From Allohahella marinimesophila (GTDB lineage Bacteria; Pseudomonadota; Gammaproteobacteria; Pseudomonadales; Oleiphilaceae): a stretch of DNA of 64,000 bases. Below are positions 43,758-52,584 of the stretch, piece by piece; the first letter of the stretch is position 1; the number at the start of each line of letters is the position of its first letter. The position numbers and the translations under genes are program-made. The notes beneath the pieces are model-generated. The model was not told where the DNA came from. It did no database searches and was given only the letters and a program-made list of their open reading frames with translations. Location: NCBI RefSeq assembly GCF_039538005.1, contig NZ_BAABBO010000001.1, positions 930,001 through 994,000 on the forward strand. The letters are read 5' to 3'.

Positions 43758-46249
43758 CAGGCGGCGGCTCCAGCTCCAGGGCCAGACTTGCGAGTCACCT
43801 GGTCCTCAGCCACTTCAATGATGCTCTGTCTGAGATCTGAATCCAGCACAAAACGTGCCTCATCTGCGATGCGATCCAGCTTCCGGTTATAGACGATGAA
43901 GCCCTCTTCATTATGGGTCACCACCCGCTGCGAGCGCAGGATATGGATGAAATTGCGGAACAGGGTCTTGTCGAAGAACTCCGGCGCATTGAGGCCATAT
44001 AGAATCGACATGCGCTCGGCCATGGCTGTGCTGCGCTCTTCCAGCTCGAGGTCGGTCAGGCGGCCAGAGCCGTGACGCCGCAATATGGCAATCACCGTAT
44101 AGTAGCGCTCCAGAGTGGGCAGGATACTTCTCGCCAGGCTCTGCAGACAGACCGCCTGCAATGAGCCAGGTGGTGGCGCATGATAAACATCTCCGCTACT
44201 TGATAGCATGCCCGCTTCTATCAGGGCAGTCAGCCATTCGTCGACGCGGGCCGCCAGCTCATCCTCTGACCAGCGCAGGAACAGCTCAGAGCGAATATAG
44301 GGATAGATCGACTCCATCATCCAGTGCAGGCGCTCAGCCTTGAGTTCGTTCTCGTGCTGGAAAAAGGTCGCAATGAGGCCGGGCAGGGCCAGCAGGTGCA
44401 GAATGTTGTTGCGATAATAGGTCAGCAATATCGCATTACGCGCATCGAGCTGGACGATGTCACCGAGCTTCTGCGGACGTATTTCGACCAGTCCCATCTC
44501 TACCAGGTAGTCGATCCAGCGCGGGCCATCGACATCAGGGCAGGTCACGTCTGCACTGTAGGGGCAGGCGCGCAGCAGGCGTACCAGCAACTCACTTTGC
44601 CGAATCAGAATGGTGGCATCGATGGACTGCCTCGGCGTAGCCAACAGGAAGGTCGACAGGATATTCACGGGGTTAAGCGCGGCAGCTGAGTTGATACCGA
44701 CAACGATACGATTGGCGACTTCTTCAACCACTGGCTTCAGCCAGCTGGGCCGGTCTGTCGGTTGCAGTGGTTGCTGCTCGCGCCACTCAGGACGATGCTG
44801 ATCGAGCATGTGGGACAGATACATGGGCTCACCGAAATTCACGCTGACCTGGCCGAAGGTATTACGCAGATTCCTGATGGACTTGAATACTGACAGCAAT
44901 GACTCCTGCTGTTTCTTCTTGCCGCGAAGCTCCCCGAGATACGAGCCTGCTTCGAGGATTTTTTCATAGCCGACATATACCGGCACGAAGATGAGCTCTT
45001 TCTTTGGTTCACGCAGGTAGGAGCGAACCGTCATTGCTACCATGCCCGCCTTCGGGGCCAGCGTTCTGCCAGTCCGGCTGCGGCCGCCCTCTACGAAGTA
45101 TTCGACGGGAAAGCCCTTGACGAACATGGAGTGCATGTATTCGGTAAATACTGCTGCATACAGCTGGTTGCTCTTGAAGGTGCGGCGCATGAAAAAGGCA
45201 CCACCCCGGCGGAGAAACGAGCCGAGTACTGGCATATTGAGGTTAATCCCGGCTGCAATATGCGGCACCATCAAGCCATTGTTGTAGAGCACATAGCTCA
45301 GCAGCAGGTAGTCGATATGACTCCTGTGACAGGGCACATAGATGATGCTGCCCTGTTGAGCGACATCCTTCACTCGCTCGATATTGCTGACGGCGACACC
45401 ATTGTAGATCTTGTTCCAGACCCAGGAGAGCACGATGTCCAGAAATTGCACGGCACCAATCGAAACGTTGGAGGCGATCTCCTCGGCGTATTTTTTCGCA
45501 CGCAACTGGGCCTTCTCCCGGTCAATCTTGGCGGTACGCATTTCGCGTTCAATTGCCAGCTCCACCTCCGGCATGCGAATGAGCCGCGAGACCAGTGTTC
45601 TACGGTGGGACAGGTCCGGCCCGACCACGGCCTGACGCATCATCCTGAAGTGAACCCGTAGCAGTCTGGCGGTCTTGCGCGTTGCTCGCGCAGTATCCGG
45701 AGAGCCTGCCAGAATATGACTGAGAGAGACCGGTTTGCTGAACTGCAGGAAGACGTTCTTGCCATGGACGAGGATGATGAAGAGCTGCTTGAGTCGGCCA
45801 CTCACCGACCAGGCGTCGTTCAGGAGCAGCTTGAACAGGGACTGTTCCTTTTCCGGCGCGCGGCCCCAGTAGAGCGTGACCGGTACGACCTGCACATCCA
45901 GTTCATTGCTGTGGCTGGCCTCGATGAGCTTGCGTAGCCGGTCACTGATGGTCGGTGACGGCCGTTTGCGAAAGGTTCGGCCACGCTTCTTGTACAGAAA
46001 GAAATGACTTCTGCGGAGTGTTTCATTGCCCAGGTGAAGTGCAGCCTGTGAGCTTGGTAGTCCAGCCTTGAGGACTTCCTGCTCGAGTACCAGACGGTTG
46101 CTGAGAGATTTGTGCTGCAACACATAGACCACTGGCCTGGCCGGATCGAGACCAAGCTTGCTGGCATCGTTGCCGATGACATCGGTGCGTACCCAAAGGA
46201 AAAGAATCTTGCGAAGCAGCGTGAAAAAGTAGGAACTTATTATATGCAT
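43757..46249 (-). CDS. plsB: Glycerol-3-phosphate 1-O-acyltransferase PlsB
   Basis: The 830-residue protein has the acyltransferase blocks of PlsB: HRSHIDYLLLSYVLY (HX4D), GGAFFMRRTF, YFVEGGRSRTGR and FVPVYVGYEKI. It attaches an acyl chain from acyl-CoA or acyl-ACP to glycerol-3-phosphate at the inner membrane, the first committed phospholipid step. E. coli PlsB has 807 residues. PlsB is typical of gammaproteobacteria that take up fatty acids, consistent with FadL-type and acyl reductase genes elsewhere in the window. It is followed by a response regulator with a 1-base overlap. The C-terminal Gly/Ala-rich tail is variable. Confidence 0.95.
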   Translation of the reverse strand: MHIISSYFFTLLRKILFLWVRTDVIGNDASKLGLDPARPVVYVLQHKSLSNRLVLEQEVLKAGLPSSQAALHLGNETLRRSHFFLYKKRGRTFRKRPSPTISDRLRKLIEASHSNELDVQVVPVTLYWGRAPEKEQSLFKLLLNDAWSVSGRLKQLFIILVHGKNVFLQFSKPVSLSHILAGSPDTARATRKTARLLRVHFRMMRQAVVGPDLSHRRTLVSRLIRMPEVELAIEREMRTAKIDREKAQLRAKKYAEEIASNVSIGAVQFLDIVLSWVWNKIYNGVAVSNIERVKDVAQQGSIIYVPCHRSHIDYLLLSYVLYNNGLMVPHIAAGINLNMPVLGSFLRRGGAFFMRRTFKSNQLYAAVFTEYMHSMFVKGFPVEYFVEGGRSRTGRTLAPKAGMVAMTVRSYLREPKKELIFVPVYVGYEKILEAGSYLGELRGKKKQQESLLSVFKSIRNLRNTFGQVSVNFGEPMYLSHMLDQHRPEWREQQPLQPTDRPSWLKPVVEEVANRIVVGINSAAALNPVNILSTFLLATPRQSIDATILIRQSELLVRLLRACPYSADVTCPDVDGPRWIDYLVEMGLVEIRPQKLGDIVQLDARNAILLTYYRNNILHLLALPGLIATFFQHENELKAERLHWMMESIYPYIRSELFLRWSEDELAARVDEWLTALIEAGMLSSSGDVYHAPPPGSLQAVCLQSLARSILPTLERYYTVIAILRRHGSGRLTDLELEERSTAMAERMSILYGLNAPEFFDKTLFRNFIHILRSQRVVTHNEEGFIVYNRKLDRIADEARFVLDSDLRQSIIEVAEDQVTRKSGPGAGAAA

Positions 46250-46452
46250 GGTTCTGTTGTCAGGCCCGGTAGCTCAGCGCAGGTACAGGCAATGATGAAG
46301 TATGCGAGCCGGCGCGCTATCATCCGGTACTCAATTACCTTATCAGAGCATCTTGGGCGGCAAGTGTAGCAAAGTCTTCCTACTCTTTAACCGGCTTTTT
46401 TCTGCCCGCCAATTTGACGGGCGACGGCTCGCAAAGCACGAGGGGACCAGCC

Positions 46453-47436
46453 TTGCCAAAGTTCGACACCTTATTGACGCCGCCCGGTGCAGTGGCCGGC
46501 CGTCCAGGCTTCCACGGGCGGCTGCCCTATACGCAAGCCTTGCTCGCAAAAGCCGGGCACGATCAGTTCATGCTGATCTCGAATTCGCACATCGTGCTGC
46601 CTGATCGTTCTGTCATGTCCTCGCAGCCAGGCGGGGGCTCGGCGCTGGAATTGCCTGTTCGCGAGTTTGCTGCAGCGTTGAGGGGACTCGAAGGTGTGGA
46701 AGTTGGGCATTTCCTGATTTATCTCGATGCCGCGCTGGCTGCACTGCCATTGCATCAGGCAGCGTCGGTAGAGGCTGACATCCTGCCGGTGCTGGCCGTC
46801 GACCAGGTGCAGCTGGAAGCGCTTGCCCTACCTCCCGGCTATGCGCTCATCCCCCTCAGAACGGCCCTGTTTCAGCTGGACCGGGCGGAACACCGCCTGT
46901 TCAATCGCCTGGTGCAATGGAGCCACTGGGTACTGCAGACCAGATACTGTGAGCAATGTGGTGGCAGGCTGGAGAATGCCGAAAAAGAGCTTGCCTTGTT
47001 CTGCCGCTCCTGCGTCCGTCCTGTCTATCCCCGCGTAGCGCCCTGCATGATCGCGGCGGTCTATCGACCAGGCGAACTGCTGCTGGCACAGAATGTGGCC
47101 CTCAAGAGTCGCGGGCTCTACAGCTGCGTCGCCGGATTCGTCGATCCTGGTGAGTCGGTGGAAATGACCGTGCATAGAGAGGTTCGTGAGGAGACGGGCG
47201 TCCTGCTCAAGTCGATCCGTTACATCGAATCTGAAGCCTGGCCCTTTCCACATCAGCTGATGCTGGGCTTTCTGGCTGAGTACGATTCAGGCGAGATCGT
47301 GCCCGAGCCGGGCGAAATAGAGGATGCACAATGGTTCAGTATCGATGATCTCCCACCGATCCCGCCCACATTGACGATATCGGGCAGGCTGATACGGCTG
47401 GCAGTCGACGAACTTCGTGAACAGGGGAGGCGCTGA
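46453..47436 (+). CDS. nudC: NADH pyrophosphatase NudC
   Basis: The protein has an N-terminal NUDIX-like domain, a zinc ribbon (CEQCG and CRSC), and the Nudix box in GESVEMTVHREVREETGV, followed by the NudC-specific QPWPFPHQLMLGF-like segment SEAWPFPHQLMLGF. It hydrolyses NAD(H) to NMN(H) and AMP and can remove NAD caps from RNA. The TTG at 46453 is chosen because AGGGG lies seven bases upstream; a TTG at 46414 also fits the frame but lacks a ribosome-binding site. It precedes murI by six bases, so they are probably co-transcribed. Confidence 0.88.
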   Translation: MPKFDTLLTPPGAVAGRPGFHGRLPYTQALLAKAGHDQFMLISNSHIVLPDRSVMSSQPGGGSALELPVREFAAALRGLEGVEVGHFLIYLDAALAALPLHQAASVEADILPVLAVDQVQLEALALPPGYALIPLRTALFQLDRAEHRLFNRLVQWSHWVLQTRYCEQCGGRLENAEKELALFCRSCVRPVYPRVAPCMIAAVYRPGELLLAQNVALKSRGLYSCVAGFVDPGESVEMTVHREVREETGVLLKSIRYIESEAWPFPHQLMLGFLAEYDSGEIVPEPGEIEDAQWFSIDDLPPIPPTLTISGRLIRLAVDELREQGRR

Positions 47437-47442
47437 TTACGA

Positions 47443-48303
47443 ATGACTGTCTGTGATGTTCTCATAATGGATTCAGGGAGTGGCGGTCTCAGCATCTGGC
47501 GGGCCCTGACAGCGTCCATGCCCGAACTCAACACTGTCTATCTCGCGGATTTCAATCATTATCCTTATGGTGAACAGTCTGAAGCTGCGCTTATTGCGCG
47601 GCTTCGCCACCTGGTTGGCCGATGCATCGAAGACTGGCAGCCAAAGATCGTTGTCATCGCCTGCAATACTGCCAGTACCGTGGTGCTGGACGCGCTTCGT
47701 GCGCAGTTTCCCTTGCCCTTCGTTGGGGTTGTACCGGCCATCAAGGTGGCCGCGCTGGCCAGTCAACAGCACTGTATTGGCTTGCTGGCGACACCAGGCA
47801 CAATCAGAAGAAGCTATATCGACAGGCTGATTGAAGAGTTCGCGCCACATTGCAGGGTGGTCAGGGTAGGCAGTTCAGAGCTGGTGCATATGGCAGAGCG
47901 ACAGATCCGGAGCGAGGGTAATCACAATCGGCAATCACTGAACGAAGATACCGCGCTGCTCAGTAGCATTATTGAGCCTTTCAGAGCGGCTGGCTGCGAT
48001 CAGGTCGTATTGGGCTGTACCCATTTTCCATTATTGAAAGCGGCCTTTCAGAACGCCTTGCCAGATATCAACTGGGTTGATTCGACTGCAGCCATCTGTC
48101 GGCGAGTGGCCACCTTATGGTCAGATCATGGCAAGTTTAAGTCGGCCGAAGCAGGCCAAGGTGAGCCTGCAAGCCATCTGCTCCTGTTCACGGAACCGAA
48201 GCCAGCTGCCACGACCGACCAGCAGCGAATTGCTGTGCTGGACGACCGATGGACAGCTGCCATGCTGGGCATGGGCTTTCGAAAGATCGAACGCCTGGAC
48301 TGA
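47443..48303 (+). CDS. murI: Glutamate racemase
   Basis: The protein has the racemase motifs IMDSGSGGLSIW (Asp10), ACNTAS (Cys74) and GCTHFPLL (Cys192), the two cysteines being the acid/base pair that interconverts L- and D-glutamate for peptidoglycan. Length (286) is normal. The segment ADFNHYPYG replaces the more common ADxxxFPYG. It follows nudC closely with AGGGGAGG upstream of the ATG and converges on the DUF2156 gene with about 20 bases between stops. Confidence 0.93.
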   Translation: MTVCDVLIMDSGSGGLSIWRALTASMPELNTVYLADFNHYPYGEQSEAALIARLRHLVGRCIEDWQPKIVVIACNTASTVVLDALRAQFPLPFVGVVPAIKVAALASQQHCIGLLATPGTIRRSYIDRLIEEFAPHCRVVRVGSSELVHMAERQIRSEGNHNRQSLNEDTALLSSIIEPFRAAGCDQVVLGCTHFPLLKAAFQNALPDINWVDSTAAICRRVATLWSDHGKFKSAEAGQGEPASHLLLFTEPKPAATTDQQRIAVLDDRWTAAMLGMGFRKIERLD

Positions 48304-48323
48304 GTCTGGCGCTCGATATGTCG

Positions 48324-49346
48324 TTAGATCAGGCGGGCGAGCTTGAATACCGTGAGGAATTCGAGCGCCGGGATGCCGCGCCTATGGCAGGTATAAATCC
48401 TGTGGACATCGCCTCGGAAGCGTGATTTTGTAAATTCCAGGCCCTTGAAATTATACAGAAAGTTGCCCTTCTCATAGGTCAGTCGAAGCGCTTTTTTCAG
48501 CAGCTTCGATTCCTGCGGTTCATCCGGTCCGTCGAACATCAGCGGCACCAGACCAAGGTCGAGGAAGGGTACGCCTTCGGCCTTGAACTGCTCCATCGCA
48601 TGCACGATCAGGGTATAAAAGATGCCCTGTTTGAAGTCTGCACAGGCGCGCGAAATATTCGGTACGTAACTGATGATCTCGTTGTTCTTGTAGATAGGAT
48701 CGAAATACACGAAGCCCACAGCCTTGCCGTCCTGGTAGGCGTAGAAGTGACGCTCGTTTTCCTTGTACTCCATCTGCATGGGGCGAATGAAAAAACGGAT
48801 CTCCTTCTTCTTGCACTTGCGAGTCTTGATCCAGGCGTCTGAAATCTCGCGGGTGTGATCATCGCTGTAGCGTTCCTGAACCGTGATGCCCTGTTTTTCA
48901 GACTGATTCAGCGCAGTACGGATGACCTGCTTCTTCTTGCCGCTCAACGACCACTTTGCCAGATCGATGCGGATTTCCGAGCCAAGCTGGGTGCCATAGA
49001 AATTATGACGCTCGTTGAGATAAGCAGCGACAGGCTTGGTGACCTGCAGGTAGACAGCGCTTGGAAAACGCTTGTTGAACAGTTCCAGCATCAAGGGAAA
49101 CTGTTCCGGCGCAGAGACGGGATCTGCCAGTACGAATATCTGCGACCATTGACGCATGAAAGCGATGTACCCAATGCCCGGCACATCGAAGTATTCCATA
49201 TTCGGCTGCAGGGTAGAGAAGGCCTGCGAGTGAATGCCATGCTGCTTCAAAATCTGCACACGCTCAGCAAAACTGAATTTGCCGATACCGCTATCAGGAA
49301 GATCCAGCGTACTGCTCAGGTCCAGAACTAGACTCGACTGGCTCAT
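48324..49346 (-). CDS. DUF2156 (phosphatidylglycerol lysyltransferase C-terminal-like) protein
   Basis: The protein of about 340 residues resembles the cytosolic catalytic domain of MprF-type lysyl-PG synthases, a double GNAT fold: YFDVPGIGYIAFMRQW, a basic KKKQVIRTALNQ segment, HFYAYQDGKAVGFVYFDP, and FLDLGLVPL near the end. It lacks the MprF flippase helices. MprF domains transfer aminoacyl groups from tRNA to lipids; stand-alone DUF2156 proteins may instead move acyl or aminoacyl groups to other acceptors. The ATG at 49346 has GAGGTG six bases upstream. It follows the methyltransferase gene by 54 bases in a probable operon, divergent from a fatty acyl-CoA reductase. The substrate is unknown. 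Confidence 0.75.
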   Translation of the reverse strand: MSQSSLVLDLSSTLDLPDSGIGKFSFAERVQILKQHGIHSQAFSTLQPNMEYFDVPGIGYIAFMRQWSQIFVLADPVSAPEQFPLMLELFNKRFPSAVYLQVTKPVAAYLNERHNFYGTQLGSEIRIDLAKWSLSGKKKQVIRTALNQSEKQGITVQERYSDDHTREISDAWIKTRKCKKKEIRFFIRPMQMEYKENERHFYAYQDGKAVGFVYFDPIYKNNEIISYVPNISRACADFKQGIFYTLIVHAMEQFKAEGVPFLDLGLVPLMFDGPDEPQESKLLKKALRLTYEKGNFLYNFKGLEFTKSRFRGDVHRIYTCHRRGIPALEFLTVFKLARLI

Positions 49347-49400
49347 GGTATTCACCTCTGACTGACTCTTGGGGTTTTATAGTTATTCTTTCGGTATGAC

Positions 49401-50153
49401 TCAGGCTGCCTGTTTGGCGGCAGGCGCTACGGCAGCCTTGTCGCCAAGAATGGACCAGTAGTTGGCCAGGCCAGCAAAGCTGAAGCGCTTGATGGACTTG
49501 ATCTCGAGACCAGCGCGACGCATCGCGGCAGGGTAGTCGTAGATGTTGTGCAGCGCATTGCCGGCCGTGAGCCAGAACAGCGACACGGCCACGTACCAAT
49601 AGGCTTTCTGGAACTGGCGGCGCAGGATGTTGCCCTGTGGCAGCGCAAAATCTCCGACGACAATCTTGCCGTCTTCCTTGGCCAGATCGATCAATTGCTT
49701 GAGCACGCGATCCATCATGTCTTCGCTGAAGACATTGAGGAAGAAGTTGCCAACCACCATGTCGTACTGAGCGAATTCCTCGAACTTGAAGATGTCAGCC
49801 TGCACTCGGCGAATATCGAGATGGGTCTTGCCCTGTTTAACCAGTTCGTCATCAAACTTGCGCAACATGGTTTCGGACAGGTCGATCACGGTCACACGGG
49901 CGCCTCGTTCGGCAGCGTGGATCGCATCCTTGCCATGACCAACACCAGCAAACAGCACGCTATCGCCAGCCTTCAGGTGAGCTTCATCGAGCATCGCGAC
50001 CTTGGCTTCGTGAATCGCCTTGCCGCTGTAGAAAGCGCTGAGCAGGTCGTAGACCGGGCCCACGAACCTGTACTTGTCACGCGCTTCGGCTGGGCGCGCG
50101 TCTACAGAGGCGGTTGGGGTGGCTGACTGAGCTGGCTGTTGGGCGCTTTGCAT
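49401..50153 (-). CDS. Class I SAM-dependent methyltransferase
   Basis: The protein of about 250 residues has the SAM-binding motif LFAGVGHGKDAIHAAERG, the acidic motif VTVIDLSETMLRKF, and motif DMVVGNFFLNVF. A C-terminal amphipathic/hydrophobic part (FQKAYWYVAVSLFWLTAGNALH) suggests membrane contact, as for quinone or lipid methyltransferases. The N-terminal 25 residues are Gln/Ala/Pro-rich. The ATG at 50153 is preferred, with GGAAAC upstream, over a TTG at 50228. The acceptor cannot be told from sequence. Placement before a DUF2156 gene and opposite an acyl reductase points to lipid modification. Confidence 0.75.
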   Translation of the reverse strand: MQSAQQPAQSATPTASVDARPAEARDKYRFVGPVYDLLSAFYSGKAIHEAKVAMLDEAHLKAGDSVLFAGVGHGKDAIHAAERGARVTVIDLSETMLRKFDDELVKQGKTHLDIRRVQADIFKFEEFAQYDMVVGNFFLNVFSEDMMDRVLKQLIDLAKEDGKIVVGDFALPQGNILRRQFQKAYWYVAVSLFWLTAGNALHNIYDYPAAMRRAGLEIKSIKRFSFAGLANYWSILGDKAAVAPAAKQAA

Positions 50154-50605
50154 AATGCTGTTTCCAAATTCTGCGGAGCCTTGAAGACTGATGTGTACAT
50201 CGGCCTGGTGACTCACTGGTTGATTCAAGCGCTTCGATGAACTGAAGACGCCATGAAAGCTGTGGCCATACTATGTTACCGACTGTAATAGAACTGTGAG
50301 ACAGGCCGCAAAATGCTACGAAAAGCTTGTGCTGGTGAAACAAAAAATGCTGTAATTTCAATAATCTGAAATAGATTGTCTGACAAACGGATAACCGATT
50401 GCGGCGGGTTTCACAGGTCGAGGCAGTGCTTCTCATCCAGCCTTGCCACGCCCACCCGAATAGGCGTCTACTTCAGCTGTATTGCAGATACCAAAAACAA
50501 CTATTGATCTGTACCATTGGACCCTCACGCCAGATGTGACGCTGATCACAGGGTGTGAGTGGGATTACAAGGATGACAATCAATCAGAATGGAACGGGAG
50601 TTTCT
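50154..50605. other. Divergent regulatory region before the acyl reductase
   Basis: The 452-base gap between the divergent methyltransferase and reductase genes is AT-rich in its middle. It holds the CRP-type palindrome near its right end. I found no gene or RNA in it. It probably carries promoters in both directions. Confidence 0.55.
50535..50550. promoter_or_regulatory. CRP/Vfr-type binding site before the acyl reductase gene
   Basis: TGTGA (50535-50539), six bases, TCACA (50546-50550): both half-sites match the CRP consensus perfectly. The centre is 63 bases before the reductase ATG. This suggests cAMP-dependent control of fatty alcohol formation. No -10 box at the ideal class II distance is clear. 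Confidence 0.65.
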
Positions 50606-52114
50606 ATGTCTTTTAGTATCGCTACAAGTCTCGCAAACAAGACTGTGCTCATCACAGGCGTCAGTGGTTTCCTCGGAAAGGTCGTTCTCGAGCGGCTGTT
50701 ATCAGAGGGGCCGAAAGACCTGAAAATCAAACTTCTGCTCCGCGGCTCGAGCAAGTTTTCGGACCCCCAGCAGCGGTTCGAACAGGAAGTTCTGAGCTCA
50801 TCGATCTTTGATAATTTGCGCGAGAAGGGCGATCTCGAAAAGCGACTGGTTGCCGTCAGCTGTGTCGCAGGGGAATTGACCCAGCCGATGCTGGGTATGG
50901 GTGCCGAAGCGTTTGAAGCGCTCGGTAGTGAACTGGATCTGATCATCAATTCAGCAGCCAGTGTGAACTTCCGTGAAGCGCTCGATCAGGCTCTGCTGAT
51001 CAACACGCTCAGTCTCAAGTCATTGATGTCGCTGAGTGAAGTGAATGGGCGTTGCAAGTTTCTGCAGGTGTCTACCTGCTATGTTCATGGCAAGCGACCT
51101 GGAGTGATTTTTGAGCAGAATAACGCGCCTGTAGGGGACGCAGGTGTGGAAGCTCGGCCGGGTGGTCGTTTCGACGTGGACGCGCTGATGCGTCATCTGC
51201 AAAGCGCTGCTGCAGCCGTAAAGGCAGCTGCGCCGGACGCTGAAGCAGCTGAACACGCGCTGATCGAACTGGGCGTTGAAGAATCCAGGCTTCGTGGCTG
51301 GAACGATACTTACACCATGACCAAATGGCTCGGTGAGCAGATGCTGTACAACCACTTTGGTGACAGCGGGCGTCTGACGGTGGTTCGACCAGCCATTGTC
51401 GAAAGCACACTGGCAAGTCCGGCTCCAGGGTGGATAGAAGGCGTCAAGGTAGCCGATGCCCTGATTCTGGCTTACGCCAGAGAGCGAGTGACGTTTTTTC
51501 CTGGCAGAAAGAAGTCAGTCATCGACGTCATTCCAGCTGATCTGGTGGCCAACGGTATCATCACTGCAGCGGCAGAATTGCTGACGCTCACCGAGGGACG
51601 ACGGATTTACCAGGTCGGTAGCAGTCATCGCAATCCGGTCACCATCAATGAACTGGTGGAGCACGTCAGTGAAGAGGCCCAGACCAATCACGCGGCTCAT
51701 GACCGTCTGTTTTATCGACGGCCCCAACGACCATTCATTGTGCTGCCAAGACCCGCGTTCAAGATGCTACTCTCAGGTGTGAGTGCAGGGCTCAGGCTGA
51801 AAGGCGTGATGCGCGGCATTTCGCAGAACGAGCAGAAAAAAATCGAAGCCACGAACAAGCTGGCGATGATATTTTCGTTCTACACCTCGCCGAACTATGT
51901 CTTCGACATGTCACAGATGTTGTCGCTCTCCAAGCGTTTGAGCGCTGATGAGCAGAAGCTGTATCCGGTAGATCCGGCGTCCTTCGACTGGCAGCACTAC
52001 ATGCGTAATGTGCATATCCCAGGTTTGAACCGTTATGCGCTGAAGCCAAGGAAGCCAGACAAGACTGTGAGTGGAGAAAGCTTAACGGAGTTGAATCTTT
52101 CCGCTGCCGGGTAA
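50606..52114 (+). CDS. Fatty acyl-CoA reductase (alcohol-forming type)
   Basis: The protein of about 502 residues has an extended SDR Rossmann fold with TGVSGFLGKVVLERLL near residue 18, VNFREALDQALLINT, the catalytic YTMTK (Tyr236, Lys240), RPAIVESTLASPAPGWIEG, and the sterile-C-type tail (SFYTSPNYVF, LNRYALKPRK). It closely follows the Marinobacter acyl reductase recalled as Maqu_2220, which reduces acyl-CoA or acyl-ACP to fatty alcohol with NADPH, feeding wax esters. The ATG at 50606 has GGGAG six bases upstream. No wax ester synthase lies in the window. Its 3' end overlaps a convergent gene by 33 bases. Confidence 0.88.
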   Translation: MSFSIATSLANKTVLITGVSGFLGKVVLERLLSEGPKDLKIKLLLRGSSKFSDPQQRFEQEVLSSSIFDNLREKGDLEKRLVAVSCVAGELTQPMLGMGAEAFEALGSELDLIINSAASVNFREALDQALLINTLSLKSLMSLSEVNGRCKFLQVSTCYVHGKRPGVIFEQNNAPVGDAGVEARPGGRFDVDALMRHLQSAAAAVKAAAPDAEAAEHALIELGVEESRLRGWNDTYTMTKWLGEQMLYNHFGDSGRLTVVRPAIVESTLASPAPGWIEGVKVADALILAYARERVTFFPGRKKSVIDVIPADLVANGIITAAAELLTLTEGRRIYQVGSSHRNPVTINELVEHVSEEAQTNHAAHDRLFYRRPQRPFIVLPRPAFKMLLSGVSAGLRLKGVMRGISQNEQKKIEATNKLAMIFSFYTSPNYVFDMSQMLSLSKRLSADEQKLYPVDPASFDWQHYMRNVHIPGLNRYALKPRKPDKTVSGESLTELNLSAAG

Positions 52115-52480
52115 TCCGCCGGGGCTGGCCACGCCTTCCTGTCCTGGTACGACGATCGAGGATGCTTGCTGACGGCGGTATTCCTGCAACTCCTTCATCG
52201 TCTCCTGCATGGATTGCTGGGCCGCGTCTGCAAACTGCGCGACGGCTTCCGACAACGATTCAGCCTTCAGTTCGAAATTGAGTGGAATGGCACCCGCGGG
52301 TGTCATCATCTGGGCCTGGCCGAAATACAGAGTAGTGCGGCCGGGGTCATTCTCGCCCTCGCTGGTCACTGGCGTCATTCTTCGAATTGTGCCAACTTTC
52401 TGGTCCGTGAATACTGCTTCCTGGTAGAGATGATCCGCGTCCATCGAGTTTGCCGGCGCTTCATTCTGTGTGTTCGACAT
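52082..52480 (-). CDS. Conserved hypothetical protein of Pseudomonas type
   Basis: The 132-residue soluble protein has a conserved centre with YQEAVFTDQKVGTIRRMTPV and TTLYFGQAQMMTPAGAIPLN, then a helical region (SLSEAVAQFADAAQQSM) and a disordered tail. I recognise the pattern from uncharacterised cytoplasmic proteins of pseudomonads, but no function is known. There is no signal or membrane segment. The ATG at 52480 with GGAGA upstream is used; the longer reading to 52798 lies antisense to the SDR gene and is unlikely. It overlaps the reductase end by 33 bases. Confidence 0.65.
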   Translation of the reverse strand: MSNTQNEAPANSMDADHLYQEAVFTDQKVGTIRRMTPVTSEGENDPGRTTLYFGQAQMMTPAGAIPLNFELKAESLSEAVAQFADAAQQSMQETMKELQEYRRQQASSIVVPGQEGVASPGGLPGSGKIQLR

Positions 52481-52584
52481 AAAAAACTGTCTCCATTCGA
52501 TAATGTCTGGCCCTATTTGCAGGCCACTCAGCCGATCACCATAACTTGGCTGCCGCCTGCACTCAAGTAAGGCTGTTCCGCCCG

